A DNA stretch of 64,000 nt from Pyricularia pennisetigena (GCF_004337985.1 NW_021940919.1:837106-901105); one strand, 5' to 3'; positions 48,160 through 60,784 are shown, counted from the first letter of the stretch. Numbers and translations are program-made. Notes: generated by a model from the sequence alone, not told the origin.

Positions 48160-50706
48160 GAACACGACGCGACCAGCCAGCGCGTTTGAAGCACTAGGCC
48201 AGCACAGCAGCCGTCATGGAGACGGCGATCTCTCCTGTCATGGCGCGCGGGCACGATGCATTTACCAGCAAAGGAGCACTGAATTACTACTATTCTTGTA
48301 ATATGACGAATGAAAAGAAAAGCACATCAACCAGCTTGTCTTCTCCACGCATACATCAATATGTCAGAATCTTGTATTTTTCACTTATTTCATATTTTGT
48401 CATCATGGGCAGACATTTCATTTTCCCGGGAATAGACGCAGGGGTCCCTCGAATGCAACGTTGTAAACTCTCTTTTTAGTATCTCTTCTGGTGGCAAACT
48501 AGGTACTTCATGAACGGCGGATGGGTCAATTTTACAATAAGGGAAAGAAAAAAAGAGGGACGTATGGAATAATTTGTCTATACTCCCCAGTTACTTTTCA
48601 GCCTGGGCAGAAATTCAATTGTATGATACCAAAAAAAAAAAAAAAAATGAGGACAAAGAAGGCAGGGACATCCCAGATTTTATCATCTGCCGCGCCAGTG
48701 CTGAACATATCCATACATGATAGTCCTGCGTTTCTGGTAGACTAGCGGAAGATGCCTCTTGGGCCAAGCTTTTTGTCATGACGCGGCCAACCCGGATGCT
48801 ATTAATGTTTACGGGTACATAAAGGATAACAACGGCGCTCTGTGGAGTTATTTATCGAGCAGACGTCGCAGCAGTAGATTATTTTGCACTAGGCATGAGG
48901 TACATGTGTAGTAGATACAACATTACAAGCCTCACAAAGCTGCGAGATCCAATGGATCCTCAGGTGTTATACAAAGAGATATATGATTCAAGGAATCTAT
49001 CTGGGATTTGCATCTGAATGTCTATCGCAGATGCTGATAAACGAGATCAAGCCGATAGGCAGGTTTTAATGTGGGGTTAAAATCAGGTACAAGGCGCTTC
49101 AGTCCGGGATTCGTGAAGTATTAATTTTGCCTTTATTAATATCGCCATTTTGGTGATTTAATAAGCTTCTAAGAGGTAACTCTGTATTTAAGCCAGGAAC
49201 ATGGTAAGGGATCCCGACCCATAACAAAGTCCAGTCAGGGGGGCCCCCGAAATCGGCAGAGGGGGAAGAAGGTTCGAATTTTGCGGAGTGAAGGGCGGAA
49301 ACTTGAGATAAACCCTGGTTTTCCGTTCCAGACAGTCGGATTCTACCGAGACAGCAACTCCCCAGCCTTTTCTGGTTGCTGGGTTTTCTGTTGGGCTCCG
49401 GAGAAATGGGGTTCAAGTCATCTGATTTTTTTTTTCTCTTATTCTTTTTACGCCTAGAGATATTTACCATAGTAGAGCCGGTTAGATGCTTGGGGTTCCA
49501 CTCAATATTTTCTGGCCATTACGTGTAGGGAATTGAAAGAAACCTACTCGGGTAGTTAGTTGTAGTATAATTAATTAGTCAAGGAAAGTCCCAGTAGCTC
49601 GGTTTGTTGATGCAAAGCGACTGCAGGTCTTCTACTCCGATGCGCCCGTTCCTCCGGACCCCCGACCTTGCCGAATAACAACAAAACACCCGCGTAAACC
49701 TCGCACTATATCTATCTCGCTATGTACTATGAGTAAGTAGTACACGTACTTAAACTTAATCGAGTTCAACCAACCCCACGGCTGGGTTATGGTCACAAGA
49801 CCAAACGCCGCCATGAACATTGCTTCTGTTACCCCCGCTTGCCCACGACGCACCACGGCAAAAAGGAAAGAGAACCCAACCCACTTCCACCCCCCATACC
49901 ATCCAGCCATACAGTTATCTCCTCCCTTGCTCGGTCTAGCTCCCACACAAGCGTGGGTTGCAGCTGCAGTTTGTAGTAACTCCGTCCGGAATGCCCCTCA
50001 CCTGCAGGTAGCCAGGACAAAACGGATAGAGCTAAGGTAACTTAGCTTTTCCCTTTGACCCCCAACACCCGCCTCTCCCAAAAACCATCCGGACTTTCCG
50101 GACCTTTTTAGCTTAGGAATAGTAGAGGGAAGTAAAGAACAACAGACGCTTTTTTTTCTAGATTGTACAGCGCATACGTCCTCTCAATAACGCACTGGTG
50201 TTTTTTTTTTATTTCCCCTTGTCTATTTCGTTGAGATCGTAGCTTCGATTGCAAAAGGTTTCAATTACACTTCGAAATCCCCCTTCCCAAGCTTGCGGTC
50301 AAGACAAGGACTATTTTGCTGTCACAAGATCCGATCAAGACAAGCAAATCGGCTTCTTTTCCCAATCAAAAGAGAGGGGACGTTTTCCTCCGCCCTTTAG
50401 CGCCCAACACTGTTACGGCCGGACATCCAACGACAACTCAAGTTACTTGCGAGGGCAATCAAAGCCGACTCTTGTTTTGCTCACCGACTTGAAAAACGAC
50501 ATATTACAAATTTGAAAAAAAAAAAAGAGAGAACGCAATAGCCGAAATTGTACAGCAGATCAGCGTCGTCATTCTCTTTCTCCCTTAAAAGGTCTACGGG
50601 GATCACGTCAACCCCTCAATCCAGCAGATCCAGGGTTGTGTTGTGTGCCCATTGTATCGTGTCAAGACAAAAGAAAGCCCAGGAGACAAAGACATAAAAC
50701 GTGAAA
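48160..50706. other. Intergenic region
   Basis: About 2.5 kb between the Gdt1 and rhamnose mutarotase genes. Short A and T tracts are present. No gene was recognised. The last 500 bases, rich in CT and A, are probably the mutarotase promoter and leader. Confidence 0.55.
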
Positions 50707-51243
50707 ATGTGGACCAAGCCCAAGCTCTCGCCGACTACCAACGAGATCCCCACGGGGGCCGACCCGCTCTCGCCAACGGTCCTGTCGTCCCGCCAGCGAA
50801 ACCCGGGTCGGCGGTTCGCACAGATCGTCAAGCTCAAGCCCGAGTTTCAGGATCAATACAAGCAGGCCCACGCAAAAGTGTGGCCCGACGTGCTCAAGCA
50901 GATAAAGGAGTGTAACATTGTCGACTGTAAGTTTGGTTGTCTCATGGATTTGCCTGAAATATTCACCCATGGCGTTCATCATGCTGATTTGGAGTTTGTT
51001 CCTGCCCGTGAATTAGACAGCATTTTCCACGACGCAGAGACCAACATTTTGTTTGCTTCATTCAAGTACATCGGGTATGACTACCAGGGTGACATGGAGA
51101 AGATGCGCGAGAACGAAAAGGTACGCGAGTGGTGGAAGATGACGGACGGATGGCAGGAGAGCATGGTGCCGGGCGCCAAGAGCAGCGAGGCGGGCGAGCC
51201 GGGATGGTGGAAGCCTGTCGAGGAGGTTTTTTACACGGCATAG
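50707..51243 (+). CDS. L-rhamnose mutarotase (RhaM/DUF718 family)
   Basis: Small cytosolic enzyme that interconverts the alpha and beta anomers of L-rhamnose. Exons are 50707-50926 and 51017-51243, giving 148 residues. Family landmarks: RFAQIVKLKPEFQDQYKQAHAKVWPDVLKQIKECNI, DYSIFHD after splicing, then LFASFKY, KVREWWKMTDGWQESMVP and the end WWKPVEEVFYTA. The frame is also open through the 90-base intron, so an unspliced reading would insert 30 residues; the spliced version restores the family motif (NIVDYSIFHD) and is preferred. The first 35 residues are Pro/Ser/Thr-rich and may be a fungal extension. The gene is convergent with the thioredoxin-like gene, with stop codons 317 bases apart. 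No other rhamnose-pathway gene is in the window. Confidence 0.9.
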   Translation: MWTKPKLSPTTNEIPTGADPLSPTVLSSRQRNPGRRFAQIVKLKPEFQDQYKQAHAKVWPDVLKQIKECNIVDCKFGCLMDLPEIFTHGVHHADLEFVPARELDSIFHDAETNILFASFKYIGYDYQGDMEKMRENEKVREWWKMTDGWQESMVPGAKSSEAGEPGWWKPVEEVFYTA

Positions 51244-51559
51244 GAGTGGGTGGATATAACAACACGACGGGCCTCGCTCTGGTCTAGAGGCGTCTGTTTT
51301 GCGCAGTGCTACTGCTTCTGTGCCCATGCGTCTTGGTCCTTCTCGCTATCGTACAAGCTGTTCCTGGGAGATTATGCTTTTTACCTGATTTTGCGCCGTG
51401 ATAAAGTGCAATCGTGGCCGTTATTGGGCATCACAAAATCCTCTCGGGGTCAGCTGCTGTGCGGCTGACTTGTCTCAGTGCTTCTTCGCATATCCTACAG
51501 CCGAGGGTCAAATCAGTGAGGACACTCGTGTGGCCGTTTCCCTTGCACGAAACGGCCCA
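51244..51559. other. Convergent intergenic region
   Basis: A short 3'-to-3' spacer of 316 bases between the mutarotase and thioredoxin-like genes. Nothing further is seen. Confidence 0.7.
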
Positions 51560-52230
51560 TCACTTCTGGGAACCGAAAAGCCCACCGAAGAGTCCCGATC
51601 CCCCAATGCCGCCACCTCCGCCTCCGCCACTACCCTGCCTGCTGGCCTCACTGCGCACCCACTCCTCGAGGAACTGGCGGTTCACCAGCTTCCTCCCATC
51701 GACGACCTTGGTCGCCATCTGGGCCTCGCCGCTGTCGAAACTGAGCAGGGTCGGGACGCTGTTGATCATGTAGGTCAGACCCAGGTCGGAGGGCTGCATG
51801 TCTGGGGCGTCAAGCTCGACGAGGGCGAAGCCGACGCCGCCTTGGTCCTCACCAACGCCCGACTCGACGACCGACTTGAGCAGCGGCTCGACGTGCTTGC
51901 AGCTCGGGCACCACGACGTCGTCCATAGGGTGATGAGGGGCATGCGGGCCGACGAGGACAGGAGGAGGTGCGTGTGGAACGTACTTGGGCTGCGGATCCT
52001 GTGAGAGGTGAGGATGGATGGAGCTTTGTTAGCTTTGGGTTCAATTTCTTCTGTCATGTGGGCTTGGAAAACAAAGACAAGGTGATGCCTACTTACGGGG
52101 AGTAGATCTGGTTCTTTGCTGCTGCTGAACGGGATGTAGAAAATGCGGCGCGGGTGGGTTTTCGGGCCAATCGCTTTGATGCGCCAGCCAATGTGCGGCC
52201 AGCCGCTACAAAAGGATGAGATGACACCAT
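51560..52230 (-). CDS. Mitochondrial thioredoxin-like protein with Gly-rich tail
   Basis: Exons on the minus strand are 52097-52230 and 51560-51998, about 190 residues. Exon 1 supplies an N-terminus rich in Arg, Ala and Ser with no acids (AGRTLAGASKRLARKPTRAA, then FSTSRSAAAKNQIY), a classic mitochondrial presequence. A second ATG in exon 2 (MPLITLW) would give a shorter cytosolic form. The domain carries a thioredoxin-type active site WCPSC (CxxC), then the beta strand FALVELDAPD and a cis-proline segment INSVPTLLSF, as expected of a thioredoxin fold. The tail is Gly-rich (GSGGGGGGGIGGSGLFGGL). The partner and exact role are unknown. The gene is divergent from the glutamine-synthetase-like gene, sharing a 582-base promoter region. 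Confidence 0.82.
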
Positions 52231-52812
52231 TATTAAAAGATTAGATGGACTGAGTATTCTGATTATTCATGCAGAAATATTGCAGCCTCGTCTCACGTGG
52301 TGGAACAAGTGCCAAAATTGGGCGTGGAAACATGAACAAGGCAGGAAATAGGAACCATTAACAAAACAAAATGCAACGCGACAAAATCAAGGAGCAGCAA
52401 CCTTATCTTGGCCCGCGGTACGCGATGCTAGGGGCCCTGGTTATGTTACGTCGGTGGGTTTATGTGTTAAGTCACAGGGATGTTTTTGATTGGCGGGGCA
52501 TTTCCAGGGAGCTTTAGATGATGTCACCTGCCATCCGAATCGCATAGCAGAGGGATTTGGGGTGCTGTGCGAGTGCGACCAGGTCTACACTAGATAGACC
52601 TCCGAACTTCGCACCTGATTCACGATAAAGACCCACCCCCAATTGATGCGCGAGTCGCAATCGCATCCCTTATCCCAAGGGGTTCAAACTTCCCCTCCTT
52701 CGACTATTTGGTCCTTCTTAAGTTTGACTTATTACTAACAAACACCCTCAATATTCTCTTTCGTTTTCACATCCTTTTGCCTGAACCGAGAACGAAAGTA
52801 ACGCGGTCAACC
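52231..52812. promoter_or_regulatory. Shared divergent promoter with GATA elements
   Basis: A 582-base spacer between two divergent start codons. It holds three GATA cores: CTTATC at 52402-52407, GATAAA at 52624-52629 and CTTATC at 52669-52674. The last two lie within 190 bases of the glutamine-synthetase-like ATG. Nitrogen regulation by AreA/NIT2 is plausible but inferred. Confidence 0.45.
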
Positions 52813-54542
52813 ATGGCGTCCGTCACCCTCGAGTCCCTCCCCGATGTCTTGGCCAACGACACCAAGGTCAAGCTCGCGGGCATCGACGTCGACGGCATCC
52901 TGCGCGGCAAGCTCGTGTCCAAGAAGAAGTTCCTCTCCATAGCCAAGGATGGTTTTGGCTTCTGCTCCGTCATTTTTGGCTGGGACATGCACGACCAGAC
53001 CTACTTTCGCGAGCTGGGAATCAGCAACGCCGGCAATGGCTACCGTGACCTCGTCGCCATTCCTGACCTCTCCAGCTTCCGTCGTGTGCCATGGGAGAAC
53101 GACATTCCGTTCTTCCTCGTCAGCTTCCACGACCCGGACACAATGGAGCCCATCTGCGCTTGCCCCCGAGGCCTGCTGCGAACCCAGCTTGATAAGATTA
53201 AGAGCGAAGGATATGGCGCCATGGCTGGAGGTTAGTCCGCGACACTAGAATGAATGACCCTGTCGCGGGATGCAAAATCCGATCCGACGAATGATTCCAT
53301 GCCTCACCTTGCTAACATGGGAGTTTTTTTTCGCGCTTCAGCCGAGTACGAGTTCTACCAGTTCAGGACGCCATCGTCCGACCCGGCTGCTTCTAGCGCC
53401 CCTTCCACTGCCGCGTACCTCCGCGAAAACCCTCCGCATTCCCTTCCCGCCTTGACCGAGGGAATGTTTGGCTACAGTCTCACGCGGCCGGTGCATAACC
53501 AAGACTACTTTTACGACATATTTGACACGTGCGAAAAGTTCAACTGCAACATCGAGGGCTGGCACACCGAGAGCGGACCGGGCGTGTTCGAGGCCGCGCT
53601 CGAGTTCGGGGAAATTAGTGGCATGGCAGACCGTGCCAGCCTGTTCAAGTTAGTATTTTCCAGTGGACAGGAAACAAAGCAATACTACGAGCCGAGTGAG
53701 ATTAGATGACAGACCTGACTGACTGACGCATCGAATGGGTACAGATACGCCGTCAAGTCGGTTGCGACAAAGTACGGCATCACGCCTTGCTTCATGGCAA
53801 AGCCGAAGCAAGGTCTCCCTGGTAACAGCGGTCACATGCACATATCTCTGGTTGACAACTCGGGCAAGAACCTGTTCGCCCGCGAAACTCCGGATGAGGA
53901 TGCGCCGTGGCCAGACGTCGCTCAGCTCTCTGACCTTGGCCGTCACTTCCTGGCTGGCCTCTTGGAGGGCTTGCCCGACGTTATGCCGATCGTCGCCCCG
54001 ACTATCAACAGCTACAAGCGCCTGGTCGAGAACTTTTGGGCGCCCGTGACAGTGTCGTGGGGCCTGGAGCACCGCGCCGCTAGCATTCGTTTGATCGCAC
54101 CGCCGACCTCCAAGCCGGGGGCAACACGCTTTGAGGTCCGGGTTCCGGGAGCAGACACAAACCCCTCGCTTGTGCTGGCCGCTATCCTTGCTCTGGGCTG
54201 GCGTGGCGTTCAGAAAAAGCTTCAAATTCCTTGCCCACCCCTCGGCAAGGGCGAGCAGGTCGGCGGCGAAAGTGACACGGGCATCAGACTGGCCAAGAGC
54301 CTTCGTGAGGCCAACGAGCGGTTCATGAGGAAGGAGAGCGTCGCAAGGGAGGCATTCGGGGATGCCTTTGTTGACCACTATGGCGGCACCAGGGAGCACG
54401 AGATCAGGCAGTGGGATGAGGCTGTTACGGATTGGTAAGCAAACTGAATTGTGTTTGCCTTTTCTTTGCCCGAGGAATTGATTTACTAACCTAGCCTGAC
54501 AACCACAACAGGGAAATGAAGAGATACATCGAGACGGTCTAG
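52813..54542 (+). CDS. Glutamine-synthetase-fold ligase (gamma-glutamylpolyamine-synthetase-like)
   Basis: ATP-dependent carboxylate-amine ligase of the GS superfamily, about 481 residues. Exons are 52813-53230, 53342-53648, 53745-54434 and 54512-54542; all phases fit. The N-terminal beta-grasp part begins KLAGIDVDGILRGKLVSKKK and continues FGWDMHD. The catalytic part shows AEYEFYQF, the metal-binding NIEGWHTESGPGVFEAAL, KPKQGLPGNSGHMHISL (substrate/ATP loop), HRAASIRLI and RFEVRVPGADTNPSLVLAAIL. These are GS signatures, but the details match the PuuA/FluG-like branch rather than housekeeping fungal glutamine synthetase, which is shorter and of type II. The substrate could be a polyamine or another amine. 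Upstream GATA sites hint at nitrogen control. The final exon encodes only ten residues (EMKRYIETV and the shared Trp). Confidence 0.87.
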
Positions 54543-56900
54543 GCCACGGCTCTATTTATTTTTCACTCATCTCGGAATCAGCGTGGGAGTATTGTCAGAC
54601 TTGCATATAGGGCAGAGTAAGCGAGCATCGGGGTTAAGAATCGAGGAGTTCCGGTCTGTAGTAGCTACATGGAATTTCACCAGCTGCAAATTTTTCACGT
54701 TTGGCTATACTACAGAATGATTGCAATACTATATTAGTGGCTCTATCATTTGATATTTTGTTTAGCTTCGTTCCAATATACCACCAAATGAAACCGAATT
54801 ATACCCTTGAGCTATATAGACTTGGTCTCCACCTCAGCCTTGCCAATACAGTCTATAGCACATCTTGTGCAGCGCCCCGAATGTAGTAGCCTTGCAGGAG
54901 AAGAGGTTCTTACACGAATTTATTTCACCTTCCCCCCTCCACACCATTCAGCTCCCTTTTATTCTGGTCAAGTGATCAAACGTAGACCATGAAAAAGACC
55001 AGTTTAGATGATGGAGGGCCCCCGCCGACCCCTCTTTTGACCGACGTTGCAGTCCAGTAAAACCTGACTACTTTTTTTTTTAGTCTTCTCCCTCACAATG
55101 CACAATGCATGTACAAGACAGCAAAAGGGGTCGTAAAGGGAACTGGAGGATACCAAGAAGAATCGTATATGCATGAACCTGCCAAAAAGGGAAAAGAAAA
55201 AGAGTCACTCAATATGGGTAGCTAACACATTTTCCCGGGACTTTTTTCTGTTTACATTTTTAAATCCAACATCCGACGTCTTTATGCACTCCCAGGACCC
55301 CGGAATCTGGCTCATCAAATCAAGAGGCGCAGCGTGATTATCTCGATGCCGCCTCTGGGCATGCATATTTTATGAGTGACGGCCTGGGAAATCGAATGAA
55401 GGGTACCTCATTAATAACCGAGCATGGAAAGGTGAGGAGTTTACTGTATCTGTGATGACCTGAGACCCGAGGCTGCGCCCTGAACAAGTGTCGATACTCC
55501 CAGAGGCCCGTGTCGCATTGCAGCTGGTCACGATGATGACATGATGAGTAGCGTCCACCGTGGTTCGCCCCAAGCTGGGGGCTTCTCCTACCAGGGAGCT
55601 CATCCCTCGTTAGTCCAGCTCCAAAATTCCATCGTGCTTCACTCGGCTTTCACGGCCTGCAATGCAAGAGATAACCTCGCCTGCAGCCCTCGACCCGCCC
55701 CTCCAAACAGTTTTATACGCCCTATTTCCTTGCCGCGAGAAATACGCCTCCCCCCCTCGAAAGCCCAGAGGCGCAGCCTTATCCATGCCCCGTCCCTCCC
55801 ACTCCCGTTGCTATCCAAGTCTCATGACGCGTTACAGCTCGGGTGCGGATGTATAAAACAAAAAGCCTACAAAACACCCCACCCATTGAGCCCCGAAGAT
55901 CCTCCCCGCGGACGCTTGACTTACAGCCAAGAAGTCTCCACCTCGGTCGCCCGCCGGCGCACATTAGCAGGCCGCGGGGACCGGTGGAGCATCTCGAGGA
56001 AGGTTGCGTGGGCACATGGCCGTTGATACACCTCGCCGGCCTCTCACACCCACCGTAGGCGTTGTCCCGAAAAAGATGGCTCAGTGCTGTGCCCGGAGAG
56101 GCAGGCCTTGAGGTATGTGCGTTGTCCACTGGTTACAGATGCAGCGAATGACAGAGCCCGAGTGGTTTGCGTGTCTGAATATACCTAGCTCTCTATATCG
56201 GCCGACCTCCGATGCTAAGCGAGGCTGTGTAACATTGCATACAGGCAGGTTCCTAGTCAAGACCACCTGCGACAACTGTCAAAAGTATCATTTTCCATTG
56301 CTATTCTTCCCACATATGGCTTTTGGTCATAAATAGATCAAATGTTCATGATATTCCAGGGGGGACCCTGGATCCAACAAACAAAAGTAAACGCCGGAAT
56401 TAAACCCCCAAAAGATGAAAAAAGAAAAAAAGAAAAAAAGAAAAAAAACACCCCATCATGCCCGGTTGGAATAAAGTCAACACCTCGCGAAAAAGAAAAT
56501 GTACACCAAAAGATAAAAAAAAAGAGAAAGGAAGAGACAAAACGACCAAAGAAATAGACAAAACATTCCTCGATAATCTCCATGTGGTTTGGCCTGGTAC
56601 CTGCGTCTTTGCAAAAATTTCAGTGCTTTTCCTTCGTTTTTCCCATTGTTGTGGTCCATCCTGTGATCTTGTTACCACGCATATCCTGCCTGAATGATAG
56701 GCTGCATTGACAAAAAAGAGTCAAATGAACAAAAAGAAAAGAAAAGAAAAGATGAGGAGATCACTCATGTCGAACTAGAACAAAAGAAAATCATGACAAT
56801 GACAATGTCGATGATAACAAGTAGTGGAAGCGGCAGAAGCTGCCAAAGGCGAGAGGACTCTGGGGGACCAATGAAATCCCTAGTAGTGTGCATCTGCCCC
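54543..56900. other. Convergent intergenic region
   Basis: About 2.4 kb between the GS-like gene (plus) and the Nudix gene (minus). No recognised gene. Purine-rich A/G tracts occur at about 56410-56560 and 56715-56760. Confidence 0.6.
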
Positions 56901-57923
56901 TCAAAATGCGATGCTTGTCAGGCGAAGGTCCTCCACCAGCTTGGTGACAGCATCCCGGTCTGCCTTGAACCGTAGCACCTTGAGCGTGTCTTCCAGACTG
57001 TAGGCACATGGGATGAACTTTTCCTCGTAGCATTTGCCCTCGGTGCCAGCCTCGTGGGCCTCAACATCAAAGCTGGCGGCGAAGTAGTAAATGGATTTGT
57101 GCGTGTTAGGAGTGGACACCTGGGGGTCCATGTACTCGACCACGCCAATGAACTCGTTGTTGAGGGTGTCAGAGACAACCTGTTTGTCAGGGCACGACTG
57201 CACTACAGGAGGGGACTGCTGCCTCGTAGAACCATTGGTCTGAGTGGCGTCACACTCGTCCTCGGGGTTCGCCCTGGTCCAGTTCAAGAGCGGAAGAGGC
57301 GTGACCACAACGCCTGACTCCTCAATCGTCTCTCGTATGGCGGCTTTGAGAAAACTTTCATTGATCTGCGTCCTGCCCTTGGGAAGCTGGTATATTCCAA
57401 GCTTCTTGTTGTAGACACTCAGGACAAGGTGTTTCTTGAGATCGACGGCGACAAAGCCGCATGAGATGGTGGTCTCGTAGGACGGCCTCCAGAACATGGT
57501 GCGGTCGATTTCATCCATGTCAAGGTTGTTTTTTCTGGCACACTCCAGTGCGGCCTCGGCGCTGGTGGTGGCCGGGTGTTTGTTTTCCTCTGGTTTTCTG
57601 AGCAGATAGCGATTCCAGGCGCATTTTGACGCTTCGCCATGGGCAACAACAGCCGGTGGACAAGTGATTAATCGGTTGGACTGTTTGTTCGCTTCGTCCT
57701 GCATGCCAATCCCAGGGACGCTTGTTCTCATAGCTGTAATGCTGGACGGTTTCCTGTCAAGGCCATTACAGCGTGGTTTGAAGGCCTGCGATTGTTGAAG
57801 AAGCTTCGTTTGTAGTAGTTCTTGCTCGAGCTCCGCAATCCTTGCCAGAAGTGACGCCACGCTAGGGATGGTCGCATCACTGCTGTCCATCTTCAGCTTT
57901 TTGTTGGGGACTGCAATGTCCAT
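56901..57923 (-). CDS. Nudix hydrolase domain protein
   Basis: Intronless, 340 residues. A coiled-coil-like N-terminus (SVASLLARIAELEQELLQTKL) precedes a Nudix domain from about residue 150 (SCGFVAVDLKKHLVLSVYNK). The Nudix box fills residues 183-205 and matches GX5EX7REUXEEXGU: Gly183, Glu189, Arg197, Glu198, Glu201, Glu202 and Gly204. Such enzymes hydrolyse nucleoside diphosphates linked to other groups, for example diphosphoinositol polyphosphates or diadenosine polyphosphates. GIYQLPKGR resembles the 'PKG' entry typical of those subgroups, but the substrate is not certain. No signal peptide is seen, so it is probably cytosolic or nuclear. Confidence 0.88.
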   Translation of the reverse strand: MDIAVPNKKLKMDSSDATIPSVASLLARIAELEQELLQTKLLQQSQAFKPRCNGLDRKPSSITAMRTSVPGIGMQDEANKQSNRLITCPPAVVAHGEASKCAWNRYLLRKPEENKHPATTSAEAALECARKNNLDMDEIDRTMFWRPSYETTISCGFVAVDLKKHLVLSVYNKKLGIYQLPKGRTQINESFLKAAIRETIEESGVVVTPLPLLNWTRANPEDECDATQTNGSTRQQSPPVVQSCPDKQVVSDTLNNEFIGVVEYMDPQVSTPNTHKSIYYFAASFDVEAHEAGTEGKCYEEKFIPCAYSLEDTLKVLRFKADRDAVTKLVEDLRLTSIAF

Positions 57924-58465
57924 GACGGATGATTTGGCGATAGAGATGGACCAGGAGGCAGCGGGGACAAGTATATAAAGTACTGAGCCAATTGGTCTGG
58001 GAGTGATTGCTTACTACGCGAGCGGGTGAGATGATAGCAAGATAAGACCAAGGCACAAAGCAAGCAGTGGAACAGGACGAGAAGGACAAGCCAACAAACG
58101 AAGCGCCAGCTGGATGAAATCTAGTCGAACGCGATGAGAACGGGTGGGGTGGATGAGAAAAGGTCCAAAATATATTGGGTCACTACAGCCTTATACACCA
58201 GGGGTTGAAAAGCTGTCAAAGGACCGGGAGGGTCGCCTTCATCCAGGTCCAGGGTTGTTTTTAAACCAACTTCCGGGGGAGACAAGATCATCAGGGCGGG
58301 ACTAAGGGCCTCAAGCGTTTGGCTGACCCACGCGATTGAATAGGTGGATCGATTAAAGTTATGTAGGATAGATATCGTGGGAATAAATAAATTAAGGTGT
58401 GCAAGACGCAACTTTCATAGCCAAGGGCGTCAAATAATGAGGAATAAGCTGAACGGTGTACGTAA

Positions 58466-58493
58466 GTTCTGGTTCTGGTTCTGGTTCTGGTTC
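58466..58493. repeat. GGTTCT hexanucleotide repeat
   Basis: About 4.5 tandem GGTTCT units in the long gene-free interval. No coding context was identified. Confidence 0.9.
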
Positions 58494-60784
58494 CTGCCGC
58501 TGCGGCACTGAACAGATGAATAAGTTAACGCGTCGTCGATTTCTACTCTTGCATCGGAGAGTCGGGTTGCCCTGGTCGCCAAGGTCGGGTCGGGACAAGG
58601 GCTGCGCTCTCTGGCCTGCATTAAGGTTCTGTCTCTTTAGCTTTGCGGATGGGATGGGGAGAAGAGTGGATGAACGCTAGCGCTGTTTCTTTTGACCTGT
58701 CGGAGATATTTCCATGTCAAGGATGCTATGATTACCCATCGAGTGTCATGTTGGGAGCCGACCGGTGAGAATCACAGCGACATAAATTTGGACCACGTCC
58801 AATCAGAAAGGAGCCCGCTCTGGAACGGATTACGGATGTGAACAGCCAAACAATAAACGCAACAAAAAAAAAAAAAAATAAGGGGGGAGAGGGGGATGGT
58901 TGCCGGTTGTGTCGTACTCGATGTACTCAAGTAAAAGGGCACCAATGGTGAAGTCAATTAACCAAGACATTTGTACAACGGAAAGGTGAAACTTAAAAAA
59001 AAGAGAGAAGAAGAAAATGAAAATTGACAAAAAAAGTGAAAGGACGAAAAAAAAAAAAAAAAAAAAAAAAATTATTAATGCAGCTTGCATAACATACAGT
59101 AGCATGCTACTATTCCATCAGTTGTGGGTAAAGAAGCTGGTTTGCTTGGTGCGTGCAGCACACCGGTCATTGCATGGCTGCAGCCGGGGAGCCAGGGTAG
59201 AGGATACCCAGGATTGGTAGCTCTCGGCTGGCAACGCAAGGCAAGGCAGGTAGGGTTATGGAACTTATGGTTAACCAACCAATTGATTGAGCAAGCAGCT
59301 CATGGTTGCAATACCCCACCCGTATCATAAAAAACCAAACCTCTCCCTTGCCCTTCCCCAATCAAAGCCGATTTAGTTAATTTAGTTTAGTTGATTTACA
59401 GTGGTGCTACAATCTTGTCGCATGAAGTGGACAACGCCAGAGGTCAACTGTCTTCAATGGCTCTCTGGTCGCCAGAGGTTCACTTCTTATAGTGTAAACG
59501 TGTAACTGAATAAATGGTTCGGGAAGCTCCTTGCGGTTCCATGGATACTGTTTGTGATGGCGACGAAAGCATGTTTCTGATCGAGATAAAATCTTGAGGA
59601 GGGTGGAATAGGCAGATGTTCCCCGACAATGTGTCACGTTATGACGGCAAATTCCTTCACCGGTCAAAACGGTGGCTCAAATTAAAATATGACAATATAA
59701 ACACAAACAGAGCGATGGTCACAAAAGAGAAAACGATGAGAGCTGGACCAGCTGCGACCGGTAAGGAATGGTTGATCGTGTCCTGCTCAATGGAGGAACC
59801 GGATGGCAATGAACGCACTTGAGTGCGGTGAAGCCCACGAGCTGAGCGTGGCACAGCACACACAACACGACAGTGTAAACATGACCTGACCGAGGTAGGT
59901 GCCTACCGATATTGATGCCTACCAACTTTGAATAGGTACGAGCCGACCAAGCCGCTTGGCCTCCATGGCTTGACCTGATCTGATCGAAAACTTGATCCAT
60001 GTCGTGTGCCCTCGGCAGCCTAAATTCGTGTCCCACCAGCTGCAAGTTTTGTAAAATATTTAGGCAGGAACAAGGGGAAAGACAGACATCAAAACCAAAA
60101 CACAAAACTCAGAGGGTAGGAACTAGACAGCAAAAGGGGAAAGACCCTCGCTTGGCCCCGCCTGTACTGTCCCACCGCAAGAGAGGGAGAGACGAGGGGA
60201 AAAAAGGGGAAAAAAAGAAGAGAGAGAGAGAGAAAAGACTGTCAATATCAAGCTCGGACCTACCTAGTCAACCTTTAGCCAGCGGGGTCGGCCCGCCTAA
60301 CAAGCGCCCGGCCCGGTAGGATCTTCCGTTAACGCTCTTTCGATCTTCGAATCGCCCATCAACCGATTTTCCCCCCACTTTGCTTCGTTTGGCGCGTTGC
60401 TTTGTTACCAGTATGCTGCTGTCCCAGAAAACAAACCAAAGACCACCCCATTCTTGTATTGTGACACTTGTTGCTGGCCGCATCCCTGAATCGGAGAAAC
60501 ACGACCTAGTTGGAGATCTGTTTTGATTGGGCCGGAGGTGATACCGATTGCTTTTCTCAGCAGTCTGGCTTTTTTTTTTTTTTTTCGTCCATTTCCGACG
60601 CAACTATACCGGTTCCTGTCACCGATTCCAGAATTATCATTCCATGGATTCGCTGCATTTGGTCACTTCACCGCAGCCTGGCCACGCAAGCTGTCGCTAA
60701 ATCCGCAACAATCACTCGGCTAATAAATGTTTTTTCCTGAACAAAATCGTTGACCAAGCCTGCAATATTGATAACAAAAAGTTT

